This document shows, in pieces, positions 51,528 through 59,877 of a stretch of 64,000 nucleotides of DNA; within the stretch, counting starts at the first letter, position 1, and each line of letters starts with the position of its first letter. The position numbers and the translations under genes are program-made. This DNA is from Kordiimonas aquimaris. GTDB taxonomy: Bacteria; Pseudomonadota; Alphaproteobacteria; Sphingomonadales; Kordiimonadaceae. The DNA lies in the NCBI RefSeq assembly GCF_025574485.1, contig NZ_JAOBPO010000002.1, forward strand, positions 64,501 to 128,500, read 5' to 3'. The notes beneath the pieces are model-generated. The model ran no database searches. It was not told the DNA's origin and worked only from the letters and a program-made list of their open reading frames with translations.

Positions 51528-53042
51528 ATGAACATGGACCAGTTGCCGAGCTTTGTCATCGGCGTTCTCGAACTTCTATCTTTCGTTTTTATCTTTGCTG
51601 TGGGGATTGGTATCCTTTGGGCTGCCGTCCTGTATGTACATGACAAAACGCAAACCGAAAGCACGCTCAGGCGCAATTATCCTGTTATTGCGCGTTTCCG
51701 TTATCTATTCGAACATTTAGGTGAATTTTTCCGCCAGTATTTCTTTGCGTTAGATCGTGAGGAAATGCCGTTTAACCGTGCGGAACGTTCATGGGTATAC
51801 CGTGCCGCAAAAAATGTAGATTCGACAGTTGCATTTGGTTCATCGCGAGACCTTAGGCCTGCTGGAACAGTATATTTCGTAAACTGCCCGTTCCCAACAC
51901 TTGATCAGGATGCGACTGAAACGCCAGCAGTTAAGGTCGGCCCATACGCACGTATTCCTTATGAGACAGACTCGATCTTCAATATTTCTGGCATGAGCTA
52001 CGGCGCAATTTCTATTCCTGCTGTGCGTGCACTTTCCATGGGTGCAAAAAAAGCAGGGATATGGATGAACACTGGCGAAGGTGGCTTGTCGCCTTACCAT
52101 CTTGAAGGCGGTGCTGACATCGTGTTCCAAATTGGAACCGGCAAGTTTGGTGTACGGAAGCCTGAGGGCGGATTTGATCCTGAAAAGTTAAAAGCAGTAG
52201 CCGCTCACGAGCAGGTTAAAATGTTTGAGTTAAAGCTGAGCCAGGGCGCAAAGCCGGGTAAGGGTGGCATTCTGCCCGGAGCAAAAGTAACTGAAGAGAT
52301 CGCCACTATCCGCGGCCTTGAGGTTGGCAAAGATGCCATCAGTCCAAACAGGCACCCCGAAGTTAATAGTGTTGAAGACTTGTTGGACATGGTTGACTTT
52401 GTTCGTGAAACAACGGGTAAACCTGTTGGTATGAAGTTTGTGATTGGTGCATATGGTTTCTTGGAAAATATGTGTGTGGCTATCAACAAGCGCGGCATTG
52501 AAAGCGCACCTGATTTCATTACCATTGATAGCGCAGATGGCGGCACTGGCGCTGCGCCTATGAGTTTGATTGATAATATGGGTATGCCAATCCGTGAAAG
52601 CCTGCCTCTTGCTATTGATATATTGGTGGCTCACGGCCTTCGTGACCGTATTAAGGTGTGCGCAAGTGGTAAGATGATCAACCCATCAGAAGTGGCTTGG
52701 GCATATTGTGCAGGGGCTGATTTTGTTAATTCAGCACGCGGATTTATGTTTGCGCTCGGCTGTATTCAGGCATTGCAGTGCAATAAAAATACCTGTCCAA
52801 CAGGTATCACTACCCACAATCCAAAACTGCAATACGGCCTTGACCCCAAGAGCAAATCTGAGCGTATAGCAAGCTATGCAAAAAACATGAAAAAAGAAGT
52901 TGGGATTATTGCCCACAGTTGCGGTGTAGCTGAGCCGCGTTTGCTCAAGCGCTTTCATGCGCGTGTTGTTATGGCGAATGGACGTTCTATGTCTATGGAT
53001 GAGTTGTATCCGACGCCGGAACTGATCAAAGCAGCAGAGTAA
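51528..53042 (+). CDS. FMN-binding glutamate-synthase-like protein with N-terminal membrane helix
   Basis: A 504-residue protein. An N-terminal membrane helix (about residues 11-37) is followed by the FMN-binding barrel of glutamate synthase (GltS_FMN). Gly-Met-Ser-Tyr-Gly-Ala-Ile-Ser, Asn-Thr-Gly-Glu-Gly-Gly, and Asp-Gly-Gly-Thr-Gly-Ala-Ala-Pro are FMN and substrate loops. Cys-Ile-Gln-Ala-Leu-Gln-Cys-Asn-Lys-Asn-Thr-Cys-Pro holds the three [3Fe-4S] ligands. It lacks the glutaminase domain, so it is not a complete glutamate synthase. AGGGG precedes the ATG. It is the first gene of an operon with a TPP enzyme and an aldehyde dehydrogenase. Confidence 0.87.
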   Translation: MNMDQLPSFVIGVLELLSFVFIFAVGIGILWAAVLYVHDKTQTESTLRRNYPVIARFRYLFEHLGEFFRQYFFALDREEMPFNRAERSWVYRAAKNVDSTVAFGSSRDLRPAGTVYFVNCPFPTLDQDATETPAVKVGPYARIPYETDSIFNISGMSYGAISIPAVRALSMGAKKAGIWMNTGEGGLSPYHLEGGADIVFQIGTGKFGVRKPEGGFDPEKLKAVAAHEQVKMFELKLSQGAKPGKGGILPGAKVTEEIATIRGLEVGKDAISPNRHPEVNSVEDLLDMVDFVRETTGKPVGMKFVIGAYGFLENMCVAINKRGIESAPDFITIDSADGGTGAAPMSLIDNMGMPIRESLPLAIDILVAHGLRDRIKVCASGKMINPSEVAWAYCAGADFVNSARGFMFALGCIQALQCNKNTCPTGITTHNPKLQYGLDPKSKSERIASYAKNMKKEVGIIAHSCGVAEPRLLKRFHARVVMANGRSMSMDELYPTPELIKAAE

Positions 53043-53075
53043 ATCCACCAAATTCAAGTATTTTAGGAGACGATT

Positions 53076-54749
53076 ATGACGTCCACAGCCGTAAATGATG
53101 GAAAATCCATGAAAGCATCAGACCTTTTTGTAGCCGCTCTGGAAGCTGAAGGTGTTGAATATATTTTTGCCGTACCCGGTGAAGAAAATCTGGATTTTCT
53201 GGAGTCACTTCGCACATCTTCAATTGAGTTGGTGCTTACACGCCACGAGCAAGGGGCGGGCTTTATGGCCGCCACATACGGTCGGCTGACCGGTAAAGCT
53301 GGTGTGTGTATGGCAACGCTTGGGCCGGGCGCTACAAATTTTGCGACGCCTGCCGCTTATGCTCACTTGGGTGGTATGCCGCTAATTATGATTACGGGCC
53401 AGAAACCCATTAAAAAGTCCAAACAGGGCCAGTTCCAGATCATCGATGTTGTGGGCTTATTTGACCCTATTTGCAAAATGTCCAAGCAAATTGTGCACGG
53501 TAATACAATTCCGTCGCTTGTGCGCGAAGCCTTCCGTGTGGCGGAAGAAGAACGCCCAGGTGCTGTGTTGCTTGAGCTGCCGGAAGATATCGCTGAAGAA
53601 GAAACAAACGCACCAATACTTGAGCCACATGACCGCCACTATGCAGTCGCTGACGATAGGGTGCTTGAAGAAGCGTCGCAGCTTATATGTGCTGCAAAAA
53701 TGCCACTAGTGTTAGTGGGGGCAGGTGCTAACCGCAAACAGGCAAGTATCGCGCTGAGTAAATTCATTGAGCAAACGCAAATACCGTTTTTCAATACCCA
53801 GATGGGTAAGGGCGTTATTGATGAGCGATCTGGGCTGTTTCTTGGTACAGCAGCTCTTTCAGATGGTGATTATGTGCACTGCGCAGTTGAGCGCGCAGAT
53901 TTGATCATTAACGTTGGCCATGACGTAGTTGAAAAACCGCCATTCTTTATGGAAGAAGGCGGTAAACAGGTGATTCATATCAACTATAAATCTGCGCAGG
54001 TTGATCAGGTATATTTCCCGCAAATTGAAGTGGTTGGTGATATTGCCCGCTCTATCACACGTCTTGGTGAAAGGCTCGGCGGTAAAGTTGCGGTTGAAGA
54101 TGAATATTACAGAATGGTGCGCGGCGAAATTGAAGCGCATACATCAGAGCTGTCTGACGATCCACGTTTCCCTATCATCCCGCAGCGCTTTGTGGCTGAT
54201 ACGCGTAAGGTTATGGGCGACCATGATATTATCGCGCTGGATAATGGCGTTTATAAAATCTGGTACGCGCGAAACTATAAGGCTTATGAGCCAAACACGG
54301 TATTGTTGGATAACGCGCTGGCAACAATGGGTGCAGGCCTGCCGTCTGCAATGATGGCTGCAAAACTGTATCCTGAGCGCCGTGTAATGGCGATCTGCGG
54401 TGATGGTGGTTTTATGATGAATAGTCAGGAGCTGGAAACAGCGGTGCGCCAGGGCATGAATTTGGTTGTGACTATCCTGAATGATAATAGCTACGGCATG
54501 ATCCGCTGGAAACAGGCAGACGCTGGCTTTGACGATTGGGGGCTAGAGTTTAACAACCCTGATTTTGTTCAATATGCGAACAGTTACGGTGCAACTGGTC
54601 ACCGTGTTGAGCGCACGGAAGACCTTGTACCAACCTTTGAGGCAGCGTTTAAAGCTGGCGGCGTTCATTTGGTGGAGGTGCCGGTGGACTACAGCGAAAA
54701 CAAACGCGTGCTGCTTGATGAACTTAAAGAAAAGGTTTGCCTGATATGA
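53076..54749 (+). CDS. Acetolactate-synthase-like TPP enzyme
   Basis: A 557-residue ThDP enzyme. The activating Glu is in Arg-His-Glu-Gln-Gly-Ala near residue 60. Gly-Pro-Gly-Ala-Thr-Asn and the central domain Val-Leu-Val-Gly-Ala-Gly-Ala-Asn follow. The C-terminal ThDP/Mg motif is Gly-Asp-Gly-Gly-Phe-Met-Met-Asn...Asn-Asp-Asn-Ser-Tyr. His-Ile-Asn-Tyr-Lys-Ser-Ala-Gln-Val-Asp resembles catabolic AlsS-type enzymes. No regulatory subunit gene (ilvN) is near, which also points away from the anabolic enzyme. It lies 33 bases after the FMN gene, has TAGGAGA upstream, and overlaps the next gene by ATGA. Confidence 0.85.
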   Translation: MTSTAVNDGKSMKASDLFVAALEAEGVEYIFAVPGEENLDFLESLRTSSIELVLTRHEQGAGFMAATYGRLTGKAGVCMATLGPGATNFATPAAYAHLGGMPLIMITGQKPIKKSKQGQFQIIDVVGLFDPICKMSKQIVHGNTIPSLVREAFRVAEEERPGAVLLELPEDIAEEETNAPILEPHDRHYAVADDRVLEEASQLICAAKMPLVLVGAGANRKQASIALSKFIEQTQIPFFNTQMGKGVIDERSGLFLGTAALSDGDYVHCAVERADLIINVGHDVVEKPPFFMEEGGKQVIHINYKSAQVDQVYFPQIEVVGDIARSITRLGERLGGKVAVEDEYYRMVRGEIEAHTSELSDDPRFPIIPQRFVADTRKVMGDHDIIALDNGVYKIWYARNYKAYEPNTVLLDNALATMGAGLPSAMMAAKLYPERRVMAICGDGGFMMNSQELETAVRQGMNLVVTILNDNSYGMIRWKQADAGFDDWGLEFNNPDFVQYANSYGATGHRVERTEDLVPTFEAAFKAGGVHLVEVPVDYSENKRVLLDELKEKVCLI

Positions 54750-56131
54750 CGAAAACACTTGAGGTCGTAAACCCGTTTAGCCTTGAAGTTATCGGTAGTG
54801 TGTCGATGTCATCATGGGATGACGTTGAACCACTACTGGAAACTGCGCATCAGTTACACCGCGCTGGTGAGCCATTGCCAGCTCATCAACGGATTGAAAT
54901 ACTGGAGAAAACTGCGAGCCTGATGCAGGATGATTTCGATGCACTTGCGTATCTTATTGCAGATGAAGGTGGTAAGCCGCTGGTGGATGCACGCGTTGAA
55001 GTGACACGCGCGATTGACGGTGTGCGCTTGTGCGCACATGAAATCGGCCAAACCAAAGGCACTGAAATTCCGATGGACCTAACGGCCGCTGGGGCGGGCC
55101 GCGTGGCGTTTACGCAGCGCGAGCCCATTGGTGTGGTAATTGCTGCCAGCGCATTCAATCACCCTTTAAATTTGATTGTGCATCAGGTTGGCCCCGCGGT
55201 GGCAACTGGCTGCCCAACCATTGTAAAGCCAGCCGGTGATACGCCGTTGTCCGCAAAAAGGTTCGTGGAGATGCTATACAAAGCCGGATTGCCTGAAGAC
55301 TGGTGCCGCTTCATTGCATGCGACAACCAGACGGCTGAAAAATTAATCACGGACGAACGTGTCGCGTTCCTGTCATTCATTGGATCCGCACGTGTTGGCT
55401 GGATGTTAAAATCCAAGCTTGCGCCTGGCACGCGCTGTGCGCTTGAGCACGGCGGTGTTGCACCAGTTATTATCGATGAAAGCGCAGATATTGATGCGAT
55501 GATTCCTTTGCTGGTAAAAGGTGGTTTTTATCATTCCGGCCAAGTGTGCGTGTCGGTGCAACGTGTGTTTGCACCGAAAGGTATGGCCGCAGACATTGCT
55601 GCCCAAATTGCTGCAGCAGCCGAAAAGCTGACTGTTGGCAATGCAACGCGCGATGATGTTGATTGCGGCCCGCTTATCCGCCCTGCCGAAGTTGACCGCG
55701 TGGAAGAGTGGGTTGATGAAGCTGTAGCTGGCGGTGCTGCGCTGATCACCGGCGGCAAACGCTTGGGTGATACAACGTATGCCCCTACCGTACTGCTGAA
55801 CCCGGCCGAAGACGCAAAAGTGACCACATCAGAAGTGTTCGGTCCTGTTGTGTGCGTCTACGAATGTGGTGGTTTGGACAGTGCAGTTACACGTGCAAAC
55901 AGCTTGCCTTATGCATTTCAGGCGTCGGTGTTTACCAAAAACCTGGATACAGCGATGACTGCTATCAAACGGTTGGACGCAACGGCTGTGATGGTCAATG
56001 ACCATACCGCATTCCGTGTGGACTGGATGCCTTTTGCTGGCCGCCGTCATTCTGGTTACAACACTGGCGGTATTGGTTATACCATGCATGACATGACCCA
56101 AGACAAGATGGCTGTTATCAAGATGGGCTAA
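54746..56131 (+). CDS. Aldehyde dehydrogenase of the FMN/TPP operon
   Basis: A 461-residue aldehyde dehydrogenase. Ser-Ala-Phe-Asn-His-Pro takes the place of the usual Pro-Trp-Asn-Phe-Pro, Phe-Ile-Gly-Ser-Ala the Thr-Gly-Ser loop, Glu-His-Gly-Gly the general-base motif, and Gly-Gln-Val-Cys carries the catalytic Cys near residue 271. These changes match the lactaldehyde/phosphonoacetaldehyde/glyceraldehyde-type group rather than GabD. Its ATG overlaps the stop of the TPP enzyme gene, so the two are translated together, presumably in consecutive steps. A TTG at 54737 is in frame but not needed. Confidence 0.85.
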   Translation: MTKTLEVVNPFSLEVIGSVSMSSWDDVEPLLETAHQLHRAGEPLPAHQRIEILEKTASLMQDDFDALAYLIADEGGKPLVDARVEVTRAIDGVRLCAHEIGQTKGTEIPMDLTAAGAGRVAFTQREPIGVVIAASAFNHPLNLIVHQVGPAVATGCPTIVKPAGDTPLSAKRFVEMLYKAGLPEDWCRFIACDNQTAEKLITDERVAFLSFIGSARVGWMLKSKLAPGTRCALEHGGVAPVIIDESADIDAMIPLLVKGGFYHSGQVCVSVQRVFAPKGMAADIAAQIAAAAEKLTVGNATRDDVDCGPLIRPAEVDRVEEWVDEAVAGGAALITGGKRLGDTTYAPTVLLNPAEDAKVTTSEVFGPVVCVYECGGLDSAVTRANSLPYAFQASVFTKNLDTAMTAIKRLDATAVMVNDHTAFRVDWMPFAGRRHSGYNTGGIGYTMHDMTQDKMAVIKMG

Positions 56132-56213
56132 GGCTTTGCCTTGTAAAACAGCCTTCTATTTGCAGCATAATTAATGATAGGCTCCTGAAATATTGAATTT
56201 CAGGAGCCGTACC

Positions 56214-56672
56214 ATGAGTTACGAAAACCTTTACTCCCTCATCAATTTGGCAGTTGTACCAGCATGGTTGCTGTTGATCATTTTGCCAAAATCCGAGATC
56301 ACCAGAAAATTAGTTCATAGCGGCGTTTACCCTGTTGTGTACGGCCTGTTCTATTTTGTGCTTATTGTTCGTTCGATGTTTTTTGGCGTTGCGGCAGAAG
56401 GCGCAAGCATGAGCACACTTGATGGCGTCATGACCATGTTCACGCACCCTAACAGTATGGTGGTTGGCTGGGCGCACTATCTGGTGTTTGACCTGTTTGT
56501 TGGTGCATGGATTAGCCGTGATGCTATTCGGCGCGGCATGAACCACCTTATGGTTATCCCATGTTTGTTTTTCACGTTTATGTTCGGCCCGATTGGTCTG
56601 CTGATGTATGTCATCCTGCGAAAAGTTACCAGCAAAGGTGGTTTAGTGTTGGATGAAGTGGAGCAGACTTAG
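56214..56672 (+). CDS. DUF4281 (ABA4-like) membrane protein
   Basis: A 152-residue membrane protein with four helices. The start Leu-Tyr-Ser-Leu-Ile-Asn-Leu-Ala-Val-Val-Pro-Ala-Trp, the central Phe-Thr-His-Pro-Asn-Ser-Met-Val-Val-Gly-Trp-Ala-His-Tyr-Leu-Val-Phe-Asp-Leu-Phe-Val-Gly, and the end Phe-Met-Phe-Gly-Pro-Ile-Gly-Leu are the family blocks. In plants ABA4 is needed for neoxanthin formation; the role of the bacterial proteins is unclear. AGGAG six bases upstream fixes the ATG at 56214. No carotenoid gene is near. Confidence 0.8.
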   Translation: MSYENLYSLINLAVVPAWLLLIILPKSEITRKLVHSGVYPVVYGLFYFVLIVRSMFFGVAAEGASMSTLDGVMTMFTHPNSMVVGWAHYLVFDLFVGAWISRDAIRRGMNHLMVIPCLFFTFMFGPIGLLMYVILRKVTSKGGLVLDEVEQT

Positions 56673-56839
56673 TTGCGTTCTCTTGGATCACATCATGCGC
56701 ACTTGGTGTTTCCAACCGTTACGGCCAGGACTAAAGCCGTCATGCTGTGCGGCGGCATATAAACTATTTGGCCATTGTACCACTCCCCTTTTCCGCGTTA
56801 TCTTGCCGCCAATTAAGCGACTAACGCGAGGAATGGTTA

Positions 56840-57961
56840 ATGAAAAAGATTGTTTTTACCCTTATGGTTTTGTGTGTCAGCACAGTGTGTGCAACTGCAC
56901 AAACACAATCGGATACACTGTTCGAAGCTGCTAAGAATAATGACACACAGATTATCTCTACTGTGCTGGATAACGGTATGCTGGTCGATACTATTGCTGA
57001 AGATGGGGCAACACCACTTTTCCTTGCGGTTCAAAATCAGTCCTATGATGCAGTAGAGCTGCTTATTCAACGCGGCGCAGATGTTAACTATATCAATCCA
57101 AAGGCAATAGGCGCCACGCCACTGATGATAGCTGCCAGTCGTGCGAACATTGATTTAGCCACATTGCTGTTAGATAACGGTGCTGGGATTGATGTGGTTG
57201 ATGTGAATAACGACCCAGCTATTAACTGGGCGGCGTATTATGGTTACACCGATATGGTGGAGTTTTTGATAAGTCGCGGTGCGCACACAGATATTACCGG
57301 CCACGGAACGCCGAGACAAATTGCGATCCGTCGTGGTCACCAAGACCTTGTTGAATTGTTGTCTGATTATACGCCGACAGATGGTGAACTTGCGTTGGTA
57401 CGTGCCATTGAGGAAGAAGATCTGGAAGCTTTTGAACAAGCATTAGCTGATGGGATTTCGCCGGATAGTCTTGATAAAACAGGCCGTCCGATTATCGGCA
57501 TGGTTGCCAGACTCGGCCTAAGTGACTTTACGCAAGCTTTGATCAATGCGGATGTTGAAGTTGATAAAGCTGACGATATTGGTTTTACACCGTTAATGGA
57601 AGCTGCGCGCGAAGGTCAAGTTGAAACTGCGAGTCTGTTGCTTGCAGCTGGGGCTAATGCCAACCATCGTTCAAAACCGTCTGCTTTGGGGTTCTTGCCT
57701 ATGCATCTTGCCGCCCTCAGTGATAATCGGAGTATGGTGGAGCTGCTGTTGTCGTTTGGTGCAGATGTCGACCCACGCGACCGTAGCAGTTCAACACCGA
57801 TGATGTGGGCGTTAAGCGAAGGCAAGCGTGCAGGTGTTATTGCACTTTTGGCAAATGGTGCTGACCCGTATCTTGAAACTAGTTCTGGTTATTCCTCAGC
57901 GCAGATGATTACATCAATGGAAGATGAAGAGCTGTTGGGTTATTTGAAACCAAAACAGTAG
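56840..57961 (+). CDS. Secreted ankyrin-repeat protein
   Basis: A 373-residue protein with a signal peptide (residues 1-20, ending Cys-Ala-Thr-Ala). The rest is made of ankyrin repeats in two blocks (about residues 25-170 and 185-365), with many Gly-Ala-Asp-x-Asn and Thr-Pro-Leu turns. AGGA lies upstream of the ATG. Ankyrin proteins bind other proteins; in periplasmic bacterial cases, they may protect against oxidative stress or modulate partner enzymes. It has no evident operon partner and converges with the phosphodiesterase gene. Confidence 0.82.
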   Translation: MKKIVFTLMVLCVSTVCATAQTQSDTLFEAAKNNDTQIISTVLDNGMLVDTIAEDGATPLFLAVQNQSYDAVELLIQRGADVNYINPKAIGATPLMIAASRANIDLATLLLDNGAGIDVVDVNNDPAINWAAYYGYTDMVEFLISRGAHTDITGHGTPRQIAIRRGHQDLVELLSDYTPTDGELALVRAIEEEDLEAFEQALADGISPDSLDKTGRPIIGMVARLGLSDFTQALINADVEVDKADDIGFTPLMEAAREGQVETASLLLAAGANANHRSKPSALGFLPMHLAALSDNRSMVELLLSFGADVDPRDRSSSTPMMWALSEGKRAGVIALLANGADPYLETSSGYSSAQMITSMEDEELLGYLKPKQ

Positions 57962-57980
57962 GCTTGAAAAACCAAAGTGT

Positions 57981-59249
57981 TTATTTGCATGACTTTGTCA
58001 TCATATCTTGCACGTTTGCGATATTGCCGTCTGTTTTGGCGGGGGTGATGTCAAGTGCGCAGGCAATGATGCCGTAGACTTCAATGTTGTTGAAAGGCTT
58101 TGTAACCGTGCCCTCTTTGAAGGAAGGGCCTGAAGCAATGAAGGTGGCGCGCATATCCGGATGCAAGTTGTCAAACCCATGAGTGGCCTTTAAAAACGGC
58201 AGGTAGGCGGGTGGAGGTGCCTTGTCCTCGGTGGCATAGACTACCCAACCCGGATCAGCGAGTAACATCAGGTCAGGCTCGCGGTCAGGATGATCAAAAT
58301 GATAATTCTCAGGGAAGGCACCTCGGCGCAGAACTTTAAGGTGTGGGTGTGCGCCGTTTAGTTTCTGGAAGGCATCTTCAATCGCATTCTCGTCACCGTA
58401 CAAGTTCATGAAGGCAAGATAAGCTGCGCCGTATGACCGGTTCCAATCGGGCGTGATAAAGGGCGTGACATCCATAATAGTGTCAAGGTTAATGATCCGC
58501 TCAGGTGAAAGGTCGGTCATGCCGTGGTCTGATACTATGATTATATTGGTGCGTTCATATAGCCCGCGATCTTTCAGGCCTTTGACAAGCCGTCCCATGA
58601 TTTTGTCCATCATTTCTATGGCCTGCAGTTCCTCCGGTGAATTCACATGGTTCTGGTGCGCGGCATCATCAACTGCGGAGAAATAAAGTGTACCGAGCCG
58701 TATATTTTTGCCGTCAGGTAAATCAAGCCATTCCAATACCTGGTCAACGCGCGCTGCATAAACCTTGCTTTTGTGGCTTTTCGTGTATGGATTCCAGTAG
58801 GTTGGCTGAACACCGCCAACCGGTGCTTCAGCACCAAGCCACGTGTTTGTACCTGTTCTCACGCCCTGCTTTTCGGCGGTTACCCAAATGGGTTCGCCGC
58901 CCCACCAGCGGGCGTCTTGAATGTCCCGGCTTCGGTCCATCTCGCGGCCGATTGTGCGATCATAGAAATAGTTAGAGACTATGCCGTGGTTTTTTGGATG
59001 AAGGCCGGTCGCGAGAGAATATAGGTTCACGAATGTCTTTGATGGCATGGCTGGGGTCATGCCTTCTGCCCGAACGCCTCGTGCGGCAAGGGCGCGCATG
59101 TTTGGTGCATTTGCCCGATCAATTGCATCAGCACGTAATCCGTCGATGCCAACCAGAATAACGGTTTGCCTATCTTCTTGTGCATGTATTTGTGTTGAAA
59201 TACTAGCCAGTGACAGCAAAGCAAATAGAACGAGGTGGTTTTTCATCAT
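57981..59249 (-). CDS. Secreted nucleotide pyrophosphatase/phosphodiesterase (NPP family)
   Basis: A protein of about 422 residues with a signal peptide ending Ile-His-Ala-Gln near residue 23. The alkaline-phosphatase-fold site is visible: Gly-Ile-Asp-Gly-Leu-Arg near residue 34, the nucleophile Thr in Met-Pro-Ser-Lys-Thr-Phe near residue 74, Asp-Asp-Ala-Ala-His near residue 201, and Val-Ser-Asp-His-Gly-Met near residue 245, with a final His in Gly-Phe-Asp-Asn-Leu-His-Pro. It likely cleaves phosphodiester or pyrophosphate bonds of extracellular nucleotides or lipids. The start is one of two adjacent ATG codons (59249 or 59246), with GGAC upstream. Confidence 0.87.
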   Translation of the reverse strand: MMKNHLVLFALLSLASISTQIHAQEDRQTVILVGIDGLRADAIDRANAPNMRALAARGVRAEGMTPAMPSKTFVNLYSLATGLHPKNHGIVSNYFYDRTIGREMDRSRDIQDARWWGGEPIWVTAEKQGVRTGTNTWLGAEAPVGGVQPTYWNPYTKSHKSKVYAARVDQVLEWLDLPDGKNIRLGTLYFSAVDDAAHQNHVNSPEELQAIEMMDKIMGRLVKGLKDRGLYERTNIIIVSDHGMTDLSPERIINLDTIMDVTPFITPDWNRSYGAAYLAFMNLYGDENAIEDAFQKLNGAHPHLKVLRRGAFPENYHFDHPDREPDLMLLADPGWVVYATEDKAPPPAYLPFLKATHGFDNLHPDMRATFIASGPSFKEGTVTKPFNNIEVYGIIACALDITPAKTDGNIANVQDMMTKSCK

Positions 59250-59322
59250 CAATGTCCACATTTCAAATGTTTCTGCACAAAGCTATAAACGTATTCTGTG
59301 ACAGAGTGGTTAACGTTTGGCG

Positions 59323-59850
59323 TCACGCTAGGATATGCTGTCTGAATGCGTCAATAAAACCCTGAAGCCGAGCATCATTCTCTGGCTCATGCATGAATGC
59401 CTGAATGTCTTCGGCTGTTCTATCAAGCACATCAAACCTCTCGAAGATGGTGTCAGAATATTGATCAGATACAGTTTTCAGCACCAGAGACAGTGACTTT
59501 AACATATCATCACCGCGGTGCGACCCGTGCAGTAAAGCAATAGGTTTGTTGGCGATTTCTTCGCGTGACACGAGCCAGTCTATCGCATTTTTCAGGCCGC
59601 CAGGAATGGCGTGAACATACTCGGGGCTGCATATGATGACACCGTCTGCCTTGCTGATAAGGTGGCAGAAAGACAATACGGCAGAAGGTGTTTTGTCGCC
59701 TTCGAGGTCAGGCGAGAATATAGGCAATCTGGCCAGATCACTGTATACATGGATCATATCAGGTGGCGGCGTTATTGCAGCGCAGGCTTTCAGCAATGCC
59801 GTGTTTGTAGACGCAGTGCGGGTACTGCCTGATACGGCCAGAAACTTCAT
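59323..59850 (-). CDS. NADPH-dependent FMN reductase
   Basis: A 175-residue flavodoxin-fold protein. Val-Ser-Gly-Ser-Thr-Arg at residues 6-11 is the FMN phosphate loop, and Ile-Ile-Cys-Ser-Pro-Glu-Tyr-Val-His-Ala-Ile-Pro-Gly-Gly-Leu-Lys-Asn-Ala-Ile-Asp-Trp near residue 75 is the flavin-binding block of the NADPH-dependent FMN reductase family (Pfam FMN_red). It reduces FMN, quinones or azo compounds. It lies 27 bases after selO on the same strand and may be the third gene of the nitroreductase-selO transcript, which would group three redox-related genes. Confidence 0.88.
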   Translation of the reverse strand: MKFLAVSGSTRTASTNTALLKACAAITPPPDMIHVYSDLARLPIFSPDLEGDKTPSAVLSFCHLISKADGVIICSPEYVHAIPGGLKNAIDWLVSREEIANKPIALLHGSHRGDDMLKSLSLVLKTVSDQYSDTIFERFDVLDRTAEDIQAFMHEPENDARLQGFIDAFRQHILA

Positions 59851-59877
59851 ATATTAAAACCCAACACTTGATTTACC

